Source of the DNA: Bacillus velezensis
Lineage (GTDB): Bacteria > Bacillota > Bacilli > Bacillales > Bacillaceae
Assembly: GCF_001461825.1 (NCBI RefSeq)
Contig: NZ_LLZC01000019.1
Coordinates: 752,947 to 816,946 of the forward strand
DNA: 64,000 nucleotides
Direction of reading: 5' to 3'
The notes under the pieces are model-generated. The model was not told the origin of the DNA. It worked only from the letters and a program-made list of their open reading frames with translations, and did no database searches. Below, piece by piece: positions 10,012 through 18,629 of the stretch (its first letter is position 1; the number at the start of each line of letters is the position of its first letter). The position numbers and the translations under genes are program-made.

Positions 10012-10702
10012 CTGTGATTCTTAAATGAAAAACGTGCCTTGCCGTCTCACCGAGCTGTGACAGCAGTTTATAATTGGCCGCTCCGCCCACGGCGGCTCCG
10101 ACGACCGGCAAAAGCTGAAACAATTTCACCACGTCCAGATAATCGCGGTATTCCTGCTGAAAAACTCTCCAATCGACATCATGCTTTTTCGAATCCCATT
10201 GTTCAATCATTGAGTATATGCGTTTCCGCTGTTCACCGCTTGAGAAAGCCAGCTGAAAAATAAACAACAAAAACAATCGTTCATCCCTGTCTTTCACATC
10301 ATAGCCGTAAATGGAGGCAAGATCGAACAGACATTTCATTTTAATGGATAACAGCAAAGGAAAATCAGCCATCCCTAAAAAAATTCCGCCGGCCCCCGTA
10401 CCGATACCTTCAGCTGCCGCGACCTTTTGGTACGATGCGACGGTTTGTCTGGCGAGGGCATCTTTTTCAGCAAGCGTCATACCGTTTGTATCCCGCTTGC
10501 TTTTCACCAGATTTGAACCCGCCATTGTTGCTTCGGTCATTTTTTTAATGCTTTCTGTGATGACGGCATGAATTTTATCGGGAATCCGCTCATTTATTTT
10601 CGCCTGCATTCCTTTAGAAAAGCGTTCAAGCATGGAATCTTTGCGCAAAAAACGCGCTTTCCATTGCAGTGCTTCCTGTATCAGCTGCTGATCGTCGGTC
10701 AT
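9998..10702 (-). CDS. ecsC: EcsC family protein
   Basis: This 234-residue protein of the EcsC family has a glycine-rich segment (GIGTGAGGIFLGMADFPLLLSIKMKCLFDLASIYGYD) that looks membrane-associated. It is the third gene of the ecsABC operon, 42 bp after ecsB. Its biochemical role is not established, and in B. subtilis it is not essential for the ABC transporter function. A terminator overlaps its 3' end. Confidence 0.9.
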   Translation of the reverse strand: MTDDQQLIQEALQWKARFLRKDSMLERFSKGMQAKINERIPDKIHAVITESIKKMTEATMAGSNLVKSKRDTNGMTLAEKDALARQTVASYQKVAAAEGIGTGAGGIFLGMADFPLLLSIKMKCLFDLASIYGYDVKDRDERLFLLFIFQLAFSSGEQRKRIYSMIEQWDSKKHDVDWRVFQQEYRDYLDVVKLFQLLPVVGAAVGGAANYKLLSQLGETARHVFHLRITAAGT

Positions 10703-10744
10703 CTGTGTCTCCTTCTTTCATTGAGGTTTCAAAAACCCGATTGA

Positions 10745-11971
10745 TTACAGCTTGCCGTACTTTTTCAATCTTCCGCCCATATACGAAGGCATGATCACAA
10801 AAATCAGAACGGCTGAAGCAACAGCCGCATACAGCGCCCCGCTGACTCCCGCGGCATAAGCTGACGCTGCACAGAACAGCAGCGCCTGCACGGTTAATGC
10901 CGATTTCATCAGCGAAAAGAAACTTTGCAGCTTCGCTTTCTGGTTGACCGGGTAAAGCTCCTGTAACGACAGATGATGAAAATGCCCGAACAGCGGTAGA
11001 AGCTGTATCCCCGTAATAAAGACGGTAAATACGGTTAACGCCGCCGTTATCCACGGATTGGCGGAAACGAGCATAATAATCAGGATAAAAATAATCGTGA
11101 GCCTGACCTGAATGCCGAGATAATCATTTGAACGCAGAAAGGCCCGCGCATACATATAGGAGAACGTTTTCCGCTGTTCAAACGGAATCATTCTGAGCAA
11201 AAAGTCGAGATACGCCCGGCGTTTTGCCTGTTTCTTCAGGTGAGGCACATCGGTAAACAGATTGGCGATTCTGTAAAACCGCTGCTTCCTTCTTAATTCA
11301 TATTCAATATGGGCTTCCCATTTTAATGATTTATGTTTTGCGGCCGATGTGAAATACACATAAAGGCCGGCCATCACAATGTAGACGGCGGCAGCGTACA
11401 CATAAAACGACTGTAAGACGAAGTATAAAAGCAGCATATTGCAGATAAAGCGTATGACCGCATCCATCATTTTCATGCTTCTGTCATTCATAAACGTCAT
11501 CCGCCACTCCATGGCCTGATTCCACGCTTTTACCGCCAGCATCTGAATAAATACGGCGGCATACGACGCAAGCGACGCCCCCGGACTTACAGCGAAAAAC
11601 AGAGGCATGCATACAAGCGACAGGGCAATAAGCGGAAACAGCTGTGACAGATAGCTGTACTTAAATGAATGCTTAAAGTATGTCCCCATTTTCGGTTCAA
11701 GCGGCAGCAGAAACACGAGGTCCGCTTCCTTTAACAGCGTCCGGACGTATGAACCGGTCAGCACAAATGAAAAGAGCACCGCCATCACCCAAAATGACGG
11801 AAAATGAACGGGAATGTCTTTGACCCACTTGCTGTACCAACTTGCCGCGCCGGCAATAAAAAAGATCAGCACAATGACGAGATGATCATTGAGCATATAT
11901 TTCATATACATTCTGGTTTCCTTTATATGCTCTTCAAGCCGGGACTGCCAAATCGTAGACATATTATTCAT
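10745..11971 (-). CDS. ecsB: ABC transporter membrane subunit EcsB
   Basis: This 408-residue permease has several hydrophobic segments grouped in two clusters (about residues 25-140 and 290-400), with a basic cytosolic stretch between them. It overlaps the end of ecsA by 8 bp, so the two are translationally coupled. In B. subtilis EcsAB affects regulated intramembrane proteolysis, exoenzyme secretion and competence. GAAGGAAG lies upstream of the first ATG; a second ATG three codons later is a possible alternative start. Confidence 0.92.
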   Translation of the reverse strand: MNNMSTIWQSRLEEHIKETRMYMKYMLNDHLVIVLIFFIAGAASWYSKWVKDIPVHFPSFWVMAVLFSFVLTGSYVRTLLKEADLVFLLPLEPKMGTYFKHSFKYSYLSQLFPLIALSLVCMPLFFAVSPGASLASYAAVFIQMLAVKAWNQAMEWRMTFMNDRSMKMMDAVIRFICNMLLLYFVLQSFYVYAAAVYIVMAGLYVYFTSAAKHKSLKWEAHIEYELRRKQRFYRIANLFTDVPHLKKQAKRRAYLDFLLRMIPFEQRKTFSYMYARAFLRSNDYLGIQVRLTIIFILIIMLVSANPWITAALTVFTVFITGIQLLPLFGHFHHLSLQELYPVNQKAKLQSFFSLMKSALTVQALLFCAASAYAAGVSGALYAAVASAVLIFVIMPSYMGGRLKKYGKL

Positions 11972-12707
11972 GGCCGGCGTCTTCCTTCGTCAGTTCGATA
12001 TACAAGTCATCAAGAGCTGCGTCTTTCATGCCGAACTGCTCTCTCAGTTCTTCCAGTGTGCCGCTTGCCCGCACTTCGCCGTTATGTAAAATAATGAAAG
12101 CGTCACAGTAGCGCTCTGCCGTAGCCAGGATATGCGTTGACATCAGCACGCTTGATCCGGCTTTTTTCGCGGCGTCCATCCGCTCCAGCAATGCATTGAT
12201 CGCAAGCGGGTCAAGGCCGAGAAACGGCTCGTCAATGATATAAAGCGAAGGCTCCGCGAGAAACGCGCACATGATCATGACCTTCTGCTTCATCCCTTTG
12301 GAAAAGTGAGCGGGAAACCATTTCAGCCTTTTTTCCATTCTGAATTCTTTCAGAAGCGGAGGAAGCCTTTTTTCAAGTGTTTCTTTGGAAAGGCCGTACG
12401 CCATGGCCGTCAGCTCCAAATGCTCTTTGAGCGTCAGTTCTTCATACAGCACCGGCGTTTCGGGGATGTACGTAAATTGCGAGCGGTAGCTTTCCTTATC
12501 CTCCGAAAACGTCTTGCCGTTCAGCTCGATCGAGCCTTTATGCGGGTCCATTAATCCGATAATATGCCGGATCGTCGTGCTTTTGCCCGCGCCGTTTAAT
12601 CCGATGAGTCCGACAATCTGGTTCGGCTCAAGGGTGAATGAAACATTTTTTAAGACCGGGTTTCTCGTATAACCGCCGGTTAAGTCTTTTACCGATAGCA
12701 GAGACAT
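11964..12707 (-). CDS. ecsA: ABC transporter ATP-binding subunit EcsA
   Basis: This 247-residue ATPase has Walker A GLNGAGKST, the signature region FSKGMKQKV, Walker B LYIIDEPF and the switch His in MSTHILA. The ATG at 12707 (MSLLSVKDL) is preceded by AAGGGGAG with 6-base spacing; a 50-residue in-frame extension upstream has no ribosome site. It energises EcsB and is the first gene of ecsABC. A promoter candidate lies at 12738-12766. Confidence 0.95.
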   Translation of the reverse strand: MSLLSVKDLTGGYTRNPVLKNVSFTLEPNQIVGLIGLNGAGKSTTIRHIIGLMDPHKGSIELNGKTFSEDKESYRSQFTYIPETPVLYEELTLKEHLELTAMAYGLSKETLEKRLPPLLKEFRMEKRLKWFPAHFSKGMKQKVMIMCAFLAEPSLYIIDEPFLGLDPLAINALLERMDAAKKAGSSVLMSTHILATAERYCDAFIILHNGEVRASGTLEELREQFGMKDAALDDLYIELTKEDAGHE

Positions 12708-12737
12708 AATTTCTCCCCTTCTGATTCGTTTTTCTTC

Positions 12738-12766
12738 ATAGTACCAAAAATAAAGTCTGATTTGAA
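12738..12766 (-). promoter_or_regulatory. Candidate sigma-A promoter of ecsABC
   Basis: On the minus strand TTCAAA (12761-12766) and TACTAT (12738-12743) are 17 bases apart, about 30 bases before the ecsA start. The -35 is only a partial match. Confidence 0.45.
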
Positions 12767-12843
12767 ACGATTCCCTTTTTTTCTCACGTGAAAATCGTGC
12801 ATAGTTATCGTTTTGGCGGACATCATAATGTATGTAGAAGGAA

Positions 12844-13131
12844 ACAGCTTTAATCAACTGAAAATGAGGTGTTTATAAAAGACGTCTTAGAACAGTTGGA
12901 TGAAAATCAACATGTCCTGTGCTTACAATTTCTTCACACACTGCTTTGATGATGTTCTTCATTCATGATGAAATAATCAAATGAGGTGTTTGTCCCAGGA
13001 ATGATTAAGCAGACCCATAAGTCTTCATTTTAAAAACAAATGAGGTGCTTACAAAAGGCATATTCAATTTTCTGTGGTAAAGCTCGTACTTCTGCATCAG
13101 GATGAACGCGCAGCCGTTCATCCTGTTTTTT
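12844..13131 (+). other. Gene-free stretch with three ATGAGGTG elements and a terminator
   Basis: No long open frame fits here. The sequence AAATGAGGTGYTT occurs three times on the plus strand, at 12862-12874, 12979-12991 and 13038-13050. Each could open a short frame: from ATG 4, 7 and 21 codons; from the internal GTG 26, 15 and 11 codons. A strong plus-strand terminator follows at 13098-13131, before the hit promoter region. Together these suggest a short plus-strand transcript, but I find no convincing promoter for it. Confidence 0.4.
13098..13131 (+). terminator. Strong terminator upstream of hit
   Basis: The 11-pair perfect stem CAGGATGAACG/CGTTCATCCTG with loop CGCAGC is followed by TTTTTT. 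No annotated plus-strand gene ends here, so it must serve an unrecognised transcript or act as an attenuator for hit. Confidence 0.85.
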
Positions 13132-13197
13132 GTTTTGGCCGTTTTTGTGGTACGATGAGAATATACATATATTTCTTTTCAGGGAGGAAACCCATCT

Positions 13198-13635
13198 ATG
13201 CACAAAGCGGACGATTGTATTTTCTGCAAAATCATTGCCGGTGACATTCCGTCTTCAAAAGTATACGAAAATGAACACGTCGCGGCGTTTCTTGATATCA
13301 GCCAGGTCACAAAAGGCCATACGCTCGTGATTCCGAAAACACATATCGAAAACGTGTACGAGTTTACGCCTGAGCTTTCTAAAGAATATTTTGAAGCGGT
13401 GCCGAAAATCGCACGCGCCATCCGCGATGAATTCGAGCCGATCGGGCTGAATATTCTCAATAACAACGGTGAAAAAGCGGGCCAATCGGTGTTCCATTTT
13501 CACATGCATATCATTCCGCGTTACGGAAAAGGCGACGGTTTCGGGGCTGTCTGGAAGACCCACGCCGAAGACTATACGCCTGACGATCTTCAGGAGATCG
13601 CTTCAACCGTCAGAAAACGGCTTGCCTCATCTTAA
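13198..13635 (+). CDS. hit: HIT-family nucleotide hydrolase
   Basis: This 145-residue histidine-triad protein has the catalytic motif HFHMHIIPRY (about residues 100-109; HxHxH). The N-terminal CIFCKIIAGDIPSSKVYE is typical of Hint-type purine nucleoside phosphoramidases. GGGAGGAAA lies upstream of the ATG. It is divergent from ecsA and followed by its own terminator. The physiological substrate is not known. Confidence 0.93.
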   Translation: MHKADDCIFCKIIAGDIPSSKVYENEHVAAFLDISQVTKGHTLVIPKTHIENVYEFTPELSKEYFEAVPKIARAIRDEFEPIGLNILNNNGEKAGQSVFHFHMHIIPRYGKGDGFGAVWKTHAEDYTPDDLQEIASTVRKRLASS

Positions 13636-13650
13636 AGATGAGGTTTTTTT
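13625..13650 (+). terminator. Terminator after hit
   Basis: CCTCATCTT/AAGATGAGG forms a 9-pair stem with a very short loop, followed by seven Ts, overlapping the hit stop codon. Confidence 0.85.
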
Positions 13651-13771
13651 GCGTCCGGAAACACAAAAAACATAAAATTATATTTTTTCATATCAAAAAA
13701 ATCAAAAAATTGTGATAGGATAATTGTATTATTTCTTACACTAAAGCGGAAAACAGGGAGAGATCGTAAAC

Positions 13772-14851
13772 ATGGAACGTACAACGAATTTCAATGCAGG
13801 ACCCGCAGCGCTTCCACTGGATGTGCTGCAAAAAGCACAAAAAGAATTTGTCAACTTCAATGATACCGGCATGTCCGTCATGGAGCTGTCCCACCGGAGC
13901 ACGGAATATGATGCGGTGCACCAAAAAGCCAAAAGCCTTCTGAAAGAACTGATGGATATTCCCGACGATTATGATATTTTATTTCTTCAAGGCGGCGCAA
14001 GCCTTCAATTCTCCATGCTGCCGATGAACTTTTTAACACCGGAAAAAACGGCGCACTTCATCGTAACAGGCGCATGGTCTGAAAAAGCACTCGCCGAGGC
14101 GAAACTGTTCGGAAACACATCCGTCACGGCAACAAGCGCAGATTCAAACCACAACCACATACCGGAAGCGGACCTCTCAGGAATCAAAGACGGCGCCTAC
14201 CTGCATATTACGTCAAACAACACGATTTTCGGAACGCAGTGGAAAGAGTTCCCGAATTCACCGATCCCGCTCGTAGCCGACATGTCAAGCGACATCCTGA
14301 GCAGAAAAATTGATGTCAAAACGTTTGATGTTATCTATGGCGGAGCCCAGAAAAACCTCGGGCCATCCGGCGTCACGGTCGTCATCATGAAAAAATCATG
14401 GCTTGAAAACGAAAACGCCAACGTCCCTAAAATGTTGAAATACTCCACTCACACAAAAGCCGACTCACTGTATAATACGCCGCCTACATTTGCGATTTAT
14501 ATGCTGAGCCTCGTCCTTGAATGGCTGGCTGAAAACGGCGGTGTCGAAGCGGCTGAACGGCGCAATCAGGAAAAGGCCGATGTCCTGTACGGCACAATCG
14601 ACGCAAGCGGCGGGTTTTACGCGGGGCATGCCGCAAAAGACAGCCGTTCTCACATGAACGTCACGTTCACCCTCCGCGACAGCAGTCTAACGAAAAAATT
14701 CGTTGAAGAAGCGAAAGCGGCTAAAATGATCGGACTCGGAGGCCACCGCTCAGTCGGAGGCTGCAGGGCGTCTATCTACAACGCCGTCAGCCTGGCTGAT
14801 TGTGAAAAACTGGCTCAGTTTATGAGAAAGTTCCAGCAGGAAAACGAATAA
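13772..14851 (+). CDS. serC: Phosphoserine aminotransferase
   Basis: SerC converts 3-phosphohydroxypyruvate and glutamate to phosphoserine in serine synthesis, using PLP. The N-terminal FNAGPAALP, the PLP lysine in YGGAQKNLGPSG (about residue 197) and the C-terminal IGLGGHRSVGGCRASIYNA are diagnostic. The length, 359 residues, matches the family. GGGAGAG precedes the ATG. The 120 bp before it are very AT-rich and I could not assign a single convincing promoter. Confidence 0.96.
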   Translation: MERTTNFNAGPAALPLDVLQKAQKEFVNFNDTGMSVMELSHRSTEYDAVHQKAKSLLKELMDIPDDYDILFLQGGASLQFSMLPMNFLTPEKTAHFIVTGAWSEKALAEAKLFGNTSVTATSADSNHNHIPEADLSGIKDGAYLHITSNNTIFGTQWKEFPNSPIPLVADMSSDILSRKIDVKTFDVIYGGAQKNLGPSGVTVVIMKKSWLENENANVPKMLKYSTHTKADSLYNTPPTFAIYMLSLVLEWLAENGGVEAAERRNQEKADVLYGTIDASGGFYAGHAAKDSRSHMNVTFTLRDSSLTKKFVEEAKAAKMIGLGGHRSVGGCRASIYNAVSLADCEKLAQFMRKFQQENE

Positions 14852-14947
14852 ATTTCTTCTAACATAACGGTTCCTTTGATATACTGTTTGCATATCAATT
14901 TTTCCGGCCATCGCAATAAATGACGAGCATATTATTGGATGGCGAAA

Positions 14948-14990
14948 AAGCTTAGCAGAGGAGAGCTTAGTATGAAAACAAAAGAATTAG
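14948..14990 (+). promoter_or_regulatory. TRAP binding site over the trpP start
   Basis: AAG, TAG, GAG, GAG and TAG triplets start at 14948, 14953, 14958, 14963 and 14968, each two bases apart. AAG at 14982 and TAG at 14988 follow inside the coding region. The series covers the ribosome site and flanks the ATG at 14972. This is the arrangement by which tryptophan-bound TRAP blocks translation of trpP in B. subtilis. Confidence 0.75.
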
Positions 14991-15490
14991 TCATTATGGC
15001 CCTGTTTGCGGCAATCGGAGCGGTGCTTCATTCCATTATGCCGCCGGTATTATTCGGAATGAAACCCGATATGATGCTTGTGATGATGTTTATGGGTATT
15101 CTGTTATTCCCCCGTGTGCAGAACGTGCTGATGATCGGGATTGTAACGGGAATCATTTCCGCACTCACGACATCTTTTCCGGGCGGACAGCTTCCGAATA
15201 TCATTGAAAAACCGGTAACGGCGTTTCTGTTTCTCGCGCTGGCGCTTTTGGTGAAAAAGAGCGTGAAAACTGCGGCCGCCGCCGTCATTACGATAGCCGG
15301 CACCTTCATCTCCGGTTTGCTCTTTTTGGCGCTGGCCCTTCTGATTGTCGGCCTGCCGGGCGGATTCACCGCCTTGGTGCTCGCGGTCGTCCTTCCGGCG
15401 GCTGCGCTGAACGCGATCGCCATGATCATTATGCATCCGATTGTGCAGACGATCTTAAAACGGTCCAATATGATTGAAACGGTGAAATAA
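14972..15490 (+). CDS. trpP: Tryptophan transporter TrpP
   Basis: This 172-residue integral membrane protein, with about five or six hydrophobic helices, belongs to the TrpP tryptophan uptake family. The ATG at 14972 (MKTKELVIMALFAA) has AGAGGAGAG upstream; that ribosome site lies within a row of GAG/UAG triplets fitting TRAP control. An in-frame ATG 11 codons earlier would put the triplets inside the gene and lacks a good ribosome site. A terminator follows. Confidence 0.93.
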   Translation: MKTKELVIMALFAAIGAVLHSIMPPVLFGMKPDMMLVMMFMGILLFPRVQNVLMIGIVTGIISALTTSFPGGQLPNIIEKPVTAFLFLALALLVKKSVKTAAAAVITIAGTFISGLLFLALALLIVGLPGGFTALVLAVVLPAAALNAIAMIIMHPIVQTILKRSNMIETVK

Positions 15491-15501
15491 CCGCATACCG
15501 A

Positions 15502-15529
15502 AACCTCTTCCGGCCGGAAGAGGTTTTTT
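15502..15529 (+). terminator. Terminator after trpP
   Basis: AACCTCTTCC/GGAAGAGGTT stem with loop GGCC, followed by a T run. Confidence 0.85.
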
Positions 15530-15547
15530 AATGTGTTTCAGCATGTT

Positions 15548-15739
15548 TTATACAAGAAGTTTTGTGAAAAAGATAAGGAACAATGCGAGGGCGGTTCCTG
15601 CTGAGCAGACGATGGCCTTTTGGCGGACGACCCGCTTCGGCGGATATGAAGCGGCCTGGCCGAGCAGTTTCAGGTAATAAACGGCGCCCGCCGCAAAGAC
15701 AAGAGCCATACAAGATAAAACAATCATAAAGACAGACAA
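15548..15739 (-). CDS. yhzF: Small membrane protein YhzF
   Basis: This 63-residue protein has two hydrophobic segments (about residues 3-25 and 45-62) separated by a basic loop, RVVRQK. I start it at a TTG at 15739 because AAAGGAGGGAGAAGG lies immediately upstream at the right distance; the in-frame ATG four codons later is a little far. It is convergent with trpP. The name rests on its position between trpP and yhaH. No function is known. Confidence 0.65.
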   Translation of the reverse strand: MSVFMIVLSCMALVFAAGAVYYLKLLGQAASYPPKRVVRQKAIVCSAGTALALFLIFFTKLLV

Positions 15740-15856
15740 CCTTCTCCCTCCTTTTCCCTTAAAAAATATGCTAAAATAAAGCAAGCTATGTATAGAAGTT
15801 TATTCTTCTGAACAAAAATGATAAAAGTTATGAGAAAAAAAACGGGGTGATTTCAA

Positions 15857-16213
15857 ATGGCTGACGGACGTTCCCTTTTAACAGGCCTTTTCGTAGGCGG
15901 ATTGATCGGAGGCGCAGCGGTGTTACTCTCGGCTCCTTCATCCGGAAAAGAGCTGCGGGGCAAAATCAAAGAGAATTGCAATTCAATTGAGGACACAATC
16001 AAACGGTTAAAAAAAGACGGAATGGCGCTTAAGGACCAGCTTGTCCAAACGGCGAAAGAAAGCGCAGAAGTCATTAAAGACGTAGGCGGAGAGCTTCAGA
16101 CCAGCATTAAAAGGTGGCAGGAGGAAATCAAGCCGCACCAGCAGGATCTCCAAAAGGAAATCGCTGATATTGAAGAGAAAATCAGACAGCTGGAGAAAAC
16201 CTTACAAAACTAA
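15857..16213 (+). CDS. yhaH: YtxH-family protein YhaH
   Basis: This 118-residue protein has an N-terminal glycine-rich membrane segment (LLTGLFVGGLIGGAAVLLSAP) and a charged, probably coiled-coil remainder, the pattern of the YtxH general-stress family. GGGGTG precedes the ATG. A terminator follows. The function is unknown; relatives are stress-induced. Confidence 0.88.
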   Translation: MADGRSLLTGLFVGGLIGGAAVLLSAPSSGKELRGKIKENCNSIEDTIKRLKKDGMALKDQLVQTAKESAEVIKDVGGELQTSIKRWQEEIKPHQQDLQKEIADIEEKIRQLEKTLQN

Positions 16214-16228
16214 TATCCTATACAACCA

Positions 16229-16266
16229 AAAAAAGTGCGGACCTATTGCGTTCCGCACTTTTTTTT
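16229..16266 (+). terminator. Terminator after yhaH
   Basis: AAGTGCGGA/TCCGCACTT stem followed by eight Ts. Confidence 0.85.
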
Positions 16267-16392
16267 GCGGTTTAAAGCCTTTCCCAGCAAAGGATTAAGA
16301 ATTTATTATAAAATTCTTAAATTTTCATCTTTATTAATCTTTATTTTATTGGCATAATAGAGGAAAAGAAAATGTGAAGCAGGTGATCTGTA

Positions 16393-17004
16393 TTGAATCG
16401 TGTTGAACCGCCTTACGATCTAAAAGAAGCTTTAATCTATACCCAAAAAATGGCGCAGCTGTCCAAAGCGCTCTGGAAATCTATCGAGAAAGACTGGCAG
16501 AATTGGCTGAAGCCGTACGACCTTAATATTAATGAGCATCATATATTATGGATTGCCTATCAGCTTAAAGGAGCTTCTATTTCAGAAATCGCCAAATTCG
16601 GCGTTATGCACGTATCAACTGCATTTAACTTTTCAAAAAAGCTTGAAGAACGGGGATATCTGAAATTTTCCAAGCGGCTGAATGATAAACGGAACACGTA
16701 CATTCAGTTAACTGAAGAAGGGGAAAATGTATTCGAAAGCCTGCTTGAGGAGTTTGATCCGTCGAGGAACGCGGTGTTTAAAGGCTCACAGCCGATCTAC
16801 CACTTATTCGGGAAGTTTCCTGAGGTTGAAGAATTAACCTGTGTCATCCGCCACATTTACGGCGAAGATTTTATGGAGATATTCGAGAAATCATTGACAA
16901 ACATAAACAATGATTTTGAAAGTGAAGACGGAAGGCTGAAGAAAAAAACGGACGAATCGGCTGTCCATGAAACGGCTGAAGAGCTGGAACCGATCAACAG
17001 TTAA
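16393..17004 (+). CDS. scoC: MarR-family transition-state regulator ScoC (Hpr)
   Basis: This 203-residue winged-helix protein represses extracellular protease, sporulation and peptide-transport genes in B. subtilis. The DNA-binding region is about residues 50-110 ([29 protein letters not shown], then the wing [13 protein letters not shown]). The start is TTG, with AGGTGAT upstream; the N-terminus [13 protein letters not shown] matches the known protein. Its last codons overlap the end of yhaI on the opposite strand by 4 bp. Confidence 0.95.
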   Translation: MNRVEPPYDLKEALIYTQKMAQLSKALWKSIEKDWQNWLKPYDLNINEHHILWIAYQLKGASISEIAKFGVMHVSTAFNFSKKLEERGYLKFSKRLNDKRNTYIQLTEEGENVFESLLEEFDPSRNAVFKGSQPIYHLFGKFPEVEELTCVIRHIYGEDFMEIFEKSLTNINNDFESEDGRLKKKTDESAVHETAEELEPINS

Positions 17005-17342
17005 TCAAAGTGCTTCATAATCTCAATAAACTCTTCCATCAGCGCTGTATAAAGCCCCTGCTCATACAGAGCAAAAATCGTTTCATGAACATCTAATTTT
17101 TCGTTCAGCTGTCCCGCAAAAAGCGCAAGGAGCTTGTCAAACGTCACAAAGCCTTGCGCTTTTTGCGACTCCAGCTCGTCCTCCAATTCGCGGCAGATCC
17201 GCCCGACCTCTTCTCCTTCTTCTTCGGTCAGCCCTTTTTCAATCATCATCGCATAAAAAGGGTACTTATCCATATCCACCGTTTTCACCAGCAATTGTAT
17301 GTAATATTCTAAACGCCCGATACGCTGATCCATTGAATCCAT
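17001..17342 (-). CDS. yhaI: DUF1878 protein YhaI
   Basis: This 113-residue soluble, acidic, mainly helical protein ([28 protein letters not shown]) is of the YhaI type. The ATG at 17342 (MDSMDQR) has GAAAGAAG 8 bases upstream. It is convergent with and overlaps scoC at the stop codons. The function is unknown. Confidence 0.85.
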   Translation of the reverse strand: MDSMDQRIGRLEYYIQLLVKTVDMDKYPFYAMMIEKGLTEEEGEEVGRICRELEDELESQKAQGFVTFDKLLALFAGQLNEKLDVHETIFALYEQGLYTALMEEFIEIMKHFD

Positions 17343-17552
17343 CCGTTTCACTTCTTTCTATCTTTAATCTTATTTTAGCTGATAATGAATGGAGAAGAAA
17401 GGTTAAACCGTACATTTCCATGTTTCACCGAGCTCTTCTGTTCTTCTCTTTCCAGATTTATTTTTTTCTTTAAAAAAGGATTGATTTTTTCTCCTGAAGA
17501 GAGTAAATTATTTTGAGATTGTATTCCATCTTTGTACGGAAGGATGACTCTG

Positions 17553-18083
17553 ATGAATTGCTGGAAAACCATTAATCTGATCAAAGATTATGGTGCGGTT
17601 CGTTTATTATTGACTGCTGTAGGTTTTATGATCCTGTTTTTTATATGCAACTTCTTGGCATTCGGGCTGCTGCGTCCGAATATCAGTTTAAGTGACGGGC
17701 ACGTGTTTGCTTTTTGTGTTCTGCTCGTTGTTACTTTATTTGTACATAAAGTCATACATGTCCTGCCGATGATCTGTAAAAAAAGAAAAAAGGAAATGAA
17801 AATGTACTTCTTGCGGATGCCGACATGGAAAGGCATACCGAAAACGACGATGCTGATTTCTACGATCAGCCCGTTTTTATTCATTACGCCGTTATTGTTT
17901 TATGCCGGACTGGCATTTCCGAGACACGCTCATTACTTTTATATGATTTCGAGCATTCATGCGGGGTATTGCCTGCCTGATCTTCTGTTTGCGCTCCATC
18001 TGGTCAAAGCGCCCAAATCATGTCTGATTGACCAGGAATCCGACGGTTTTGATATTTTAGTGAAAAAAGTGCCGGAGTCTTGA
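17553..18083 (+). CDS. yhaJ: DUF3267 (zincin-like) membrane protein YhaJ
   Basis: This 176-residue protein has about four hydrophobic segments and resembles the DUF3267 membrane metalloprotease-like family. Where active relatives carry HExxH, this protein has H65-K66-V67-I68-H69, so the catalytic Glu is missing. The ATG at 17553 has GGAAGGA upstream with 8-base spacing; two earlier in-frame ATGs overlap or precede that site. It is followed by yhaK. I infer that it is not an active protease. Confidence 0.75.
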   Translation: MNCWKTINLIKDYGAVRLLLTAVGFMILFFICNFLAFGLLRPNISLSDGHVFAFCVLLVVTLFVHKVIHVLPMICKKRKKEMKMYFLRMPTWKGIPKTTMLISTISPFLFITPLLFYAGLAFPRHAHYFYMISSIHAGYCLPDLLFALHLVKAPKSCLIDQESDGFDILVKKVPES

Positions 18084-18143
18084 TGTCCCGCTGATTTTTC
18101 AGGTTACATTCTATCTTTTTTAATAAATATTTGGTAATGTAAT

Positions 18144-18362
18144 ATGGGAGCAGTTCAGAGAGAGGGGGAATCTCCCATCATTTTATTCTATTTTATCGTG
18201 GCTGCCCTGTTTATTCTTTATTTCATAAACAGGCTCACAAATACATTATGCCTTGTCAGAGAGATTCCTGAAGACCGGCAGGATAAGGTATTCCGTTTTA
18301 TTAATGTATCTATTTTAATTTTACTGATCTCTTCATTCGTCGAGATCTCCTTTACTGTGTAA
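18144..18362 (+). CDS. yhaK: Small membrane protein YhaK
   Basis: The frame encodes up to 72 residues with two membrane segments (IILFYFIVAALFILYFI and VSILILLISSFVEI). The start is uncertain. The ATG at 18144 has no ribosome site, while an excellent one, AGAGAGGGGG (18159-18168), lies inside the frame and is followed by ATC/ATT codons at 18177 and 18180. Either a non-AUG start (about 60 residues) or a poorly served ATG is used. The name is by position. Confidence 0.6.
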   Translation: MGAVQREGESPIILFYFIVAALFILYFINRLTNTLCLVREIPEDRQDKVFRFINVSILILLISSFVEISFTV

Positions 18363-18368
18363 ACAGGC

Positions 18369-18418
18369 AAAAAAATATGGCTGACGGAGGTCTGACCCCC
18401 GACAGCCATATTTTTTTC
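18369..18418. terminator. Two-way terminator between yhaK and the 28-residue gene
   Basis: AAATATGGCTG/CAGCCATATTT forms an 11-pair stem, flanked by A's on one side and T's on the other, so it can serve both convergent genes. Confidence 0.85.
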
Positions 18419-18505
18419 TTAATAAAGCCAAGAAGCGCCGATGATGATCAATAAGATGAACAGAACAACCAATAATGCAAAACCGCCTGCAAATACTTCA
18501 CCCAT
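18419..18505 (-). CDS. 28-residue YjcZ-type sporulation peptide (first copy)
   Basis: A 28-residue peptide, MGEVFAGG followed by FALLVVLFILLIIIGASWLY, reads off an ATG with AGGAGGTG 9 bases upstream. It is one transmembrane helix with a short glycine-containing head, typical of the YjcZ/SscA family of spore-associated peptides. A near-identical copy follows at 18630-18716. A two-way terminator is shared with yhaK. Confidence 0.85.
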   Translation of the reverse strand: MGEVFAGGFALLVVLFILLIIIGASWLY

Positions 18506-18590
18506 CTCCAAAAGCACCTCCTACAAAACGTTTTATTTTTCCAATTACATCATATGCAATTTACTTCTGAAACGATTAGGCGCCCGGGTA

Positions 18591-18624
18591 AGAAAACGGA
18601 CCGCTTTTAGAAAAAGCGATCCGT
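18591..18624 (-). terminator. Terminator after sscA-like gene
   Basis: ACGGAtCGCTTTT-type stem (ACGGACCGCTTTT/AAAAGCGATCCGT on the plus strand, one mismatch) with a T-rich tail on the minus strand. Confidence 0.7.
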
Positions 18625-18629
18625 TTCGC

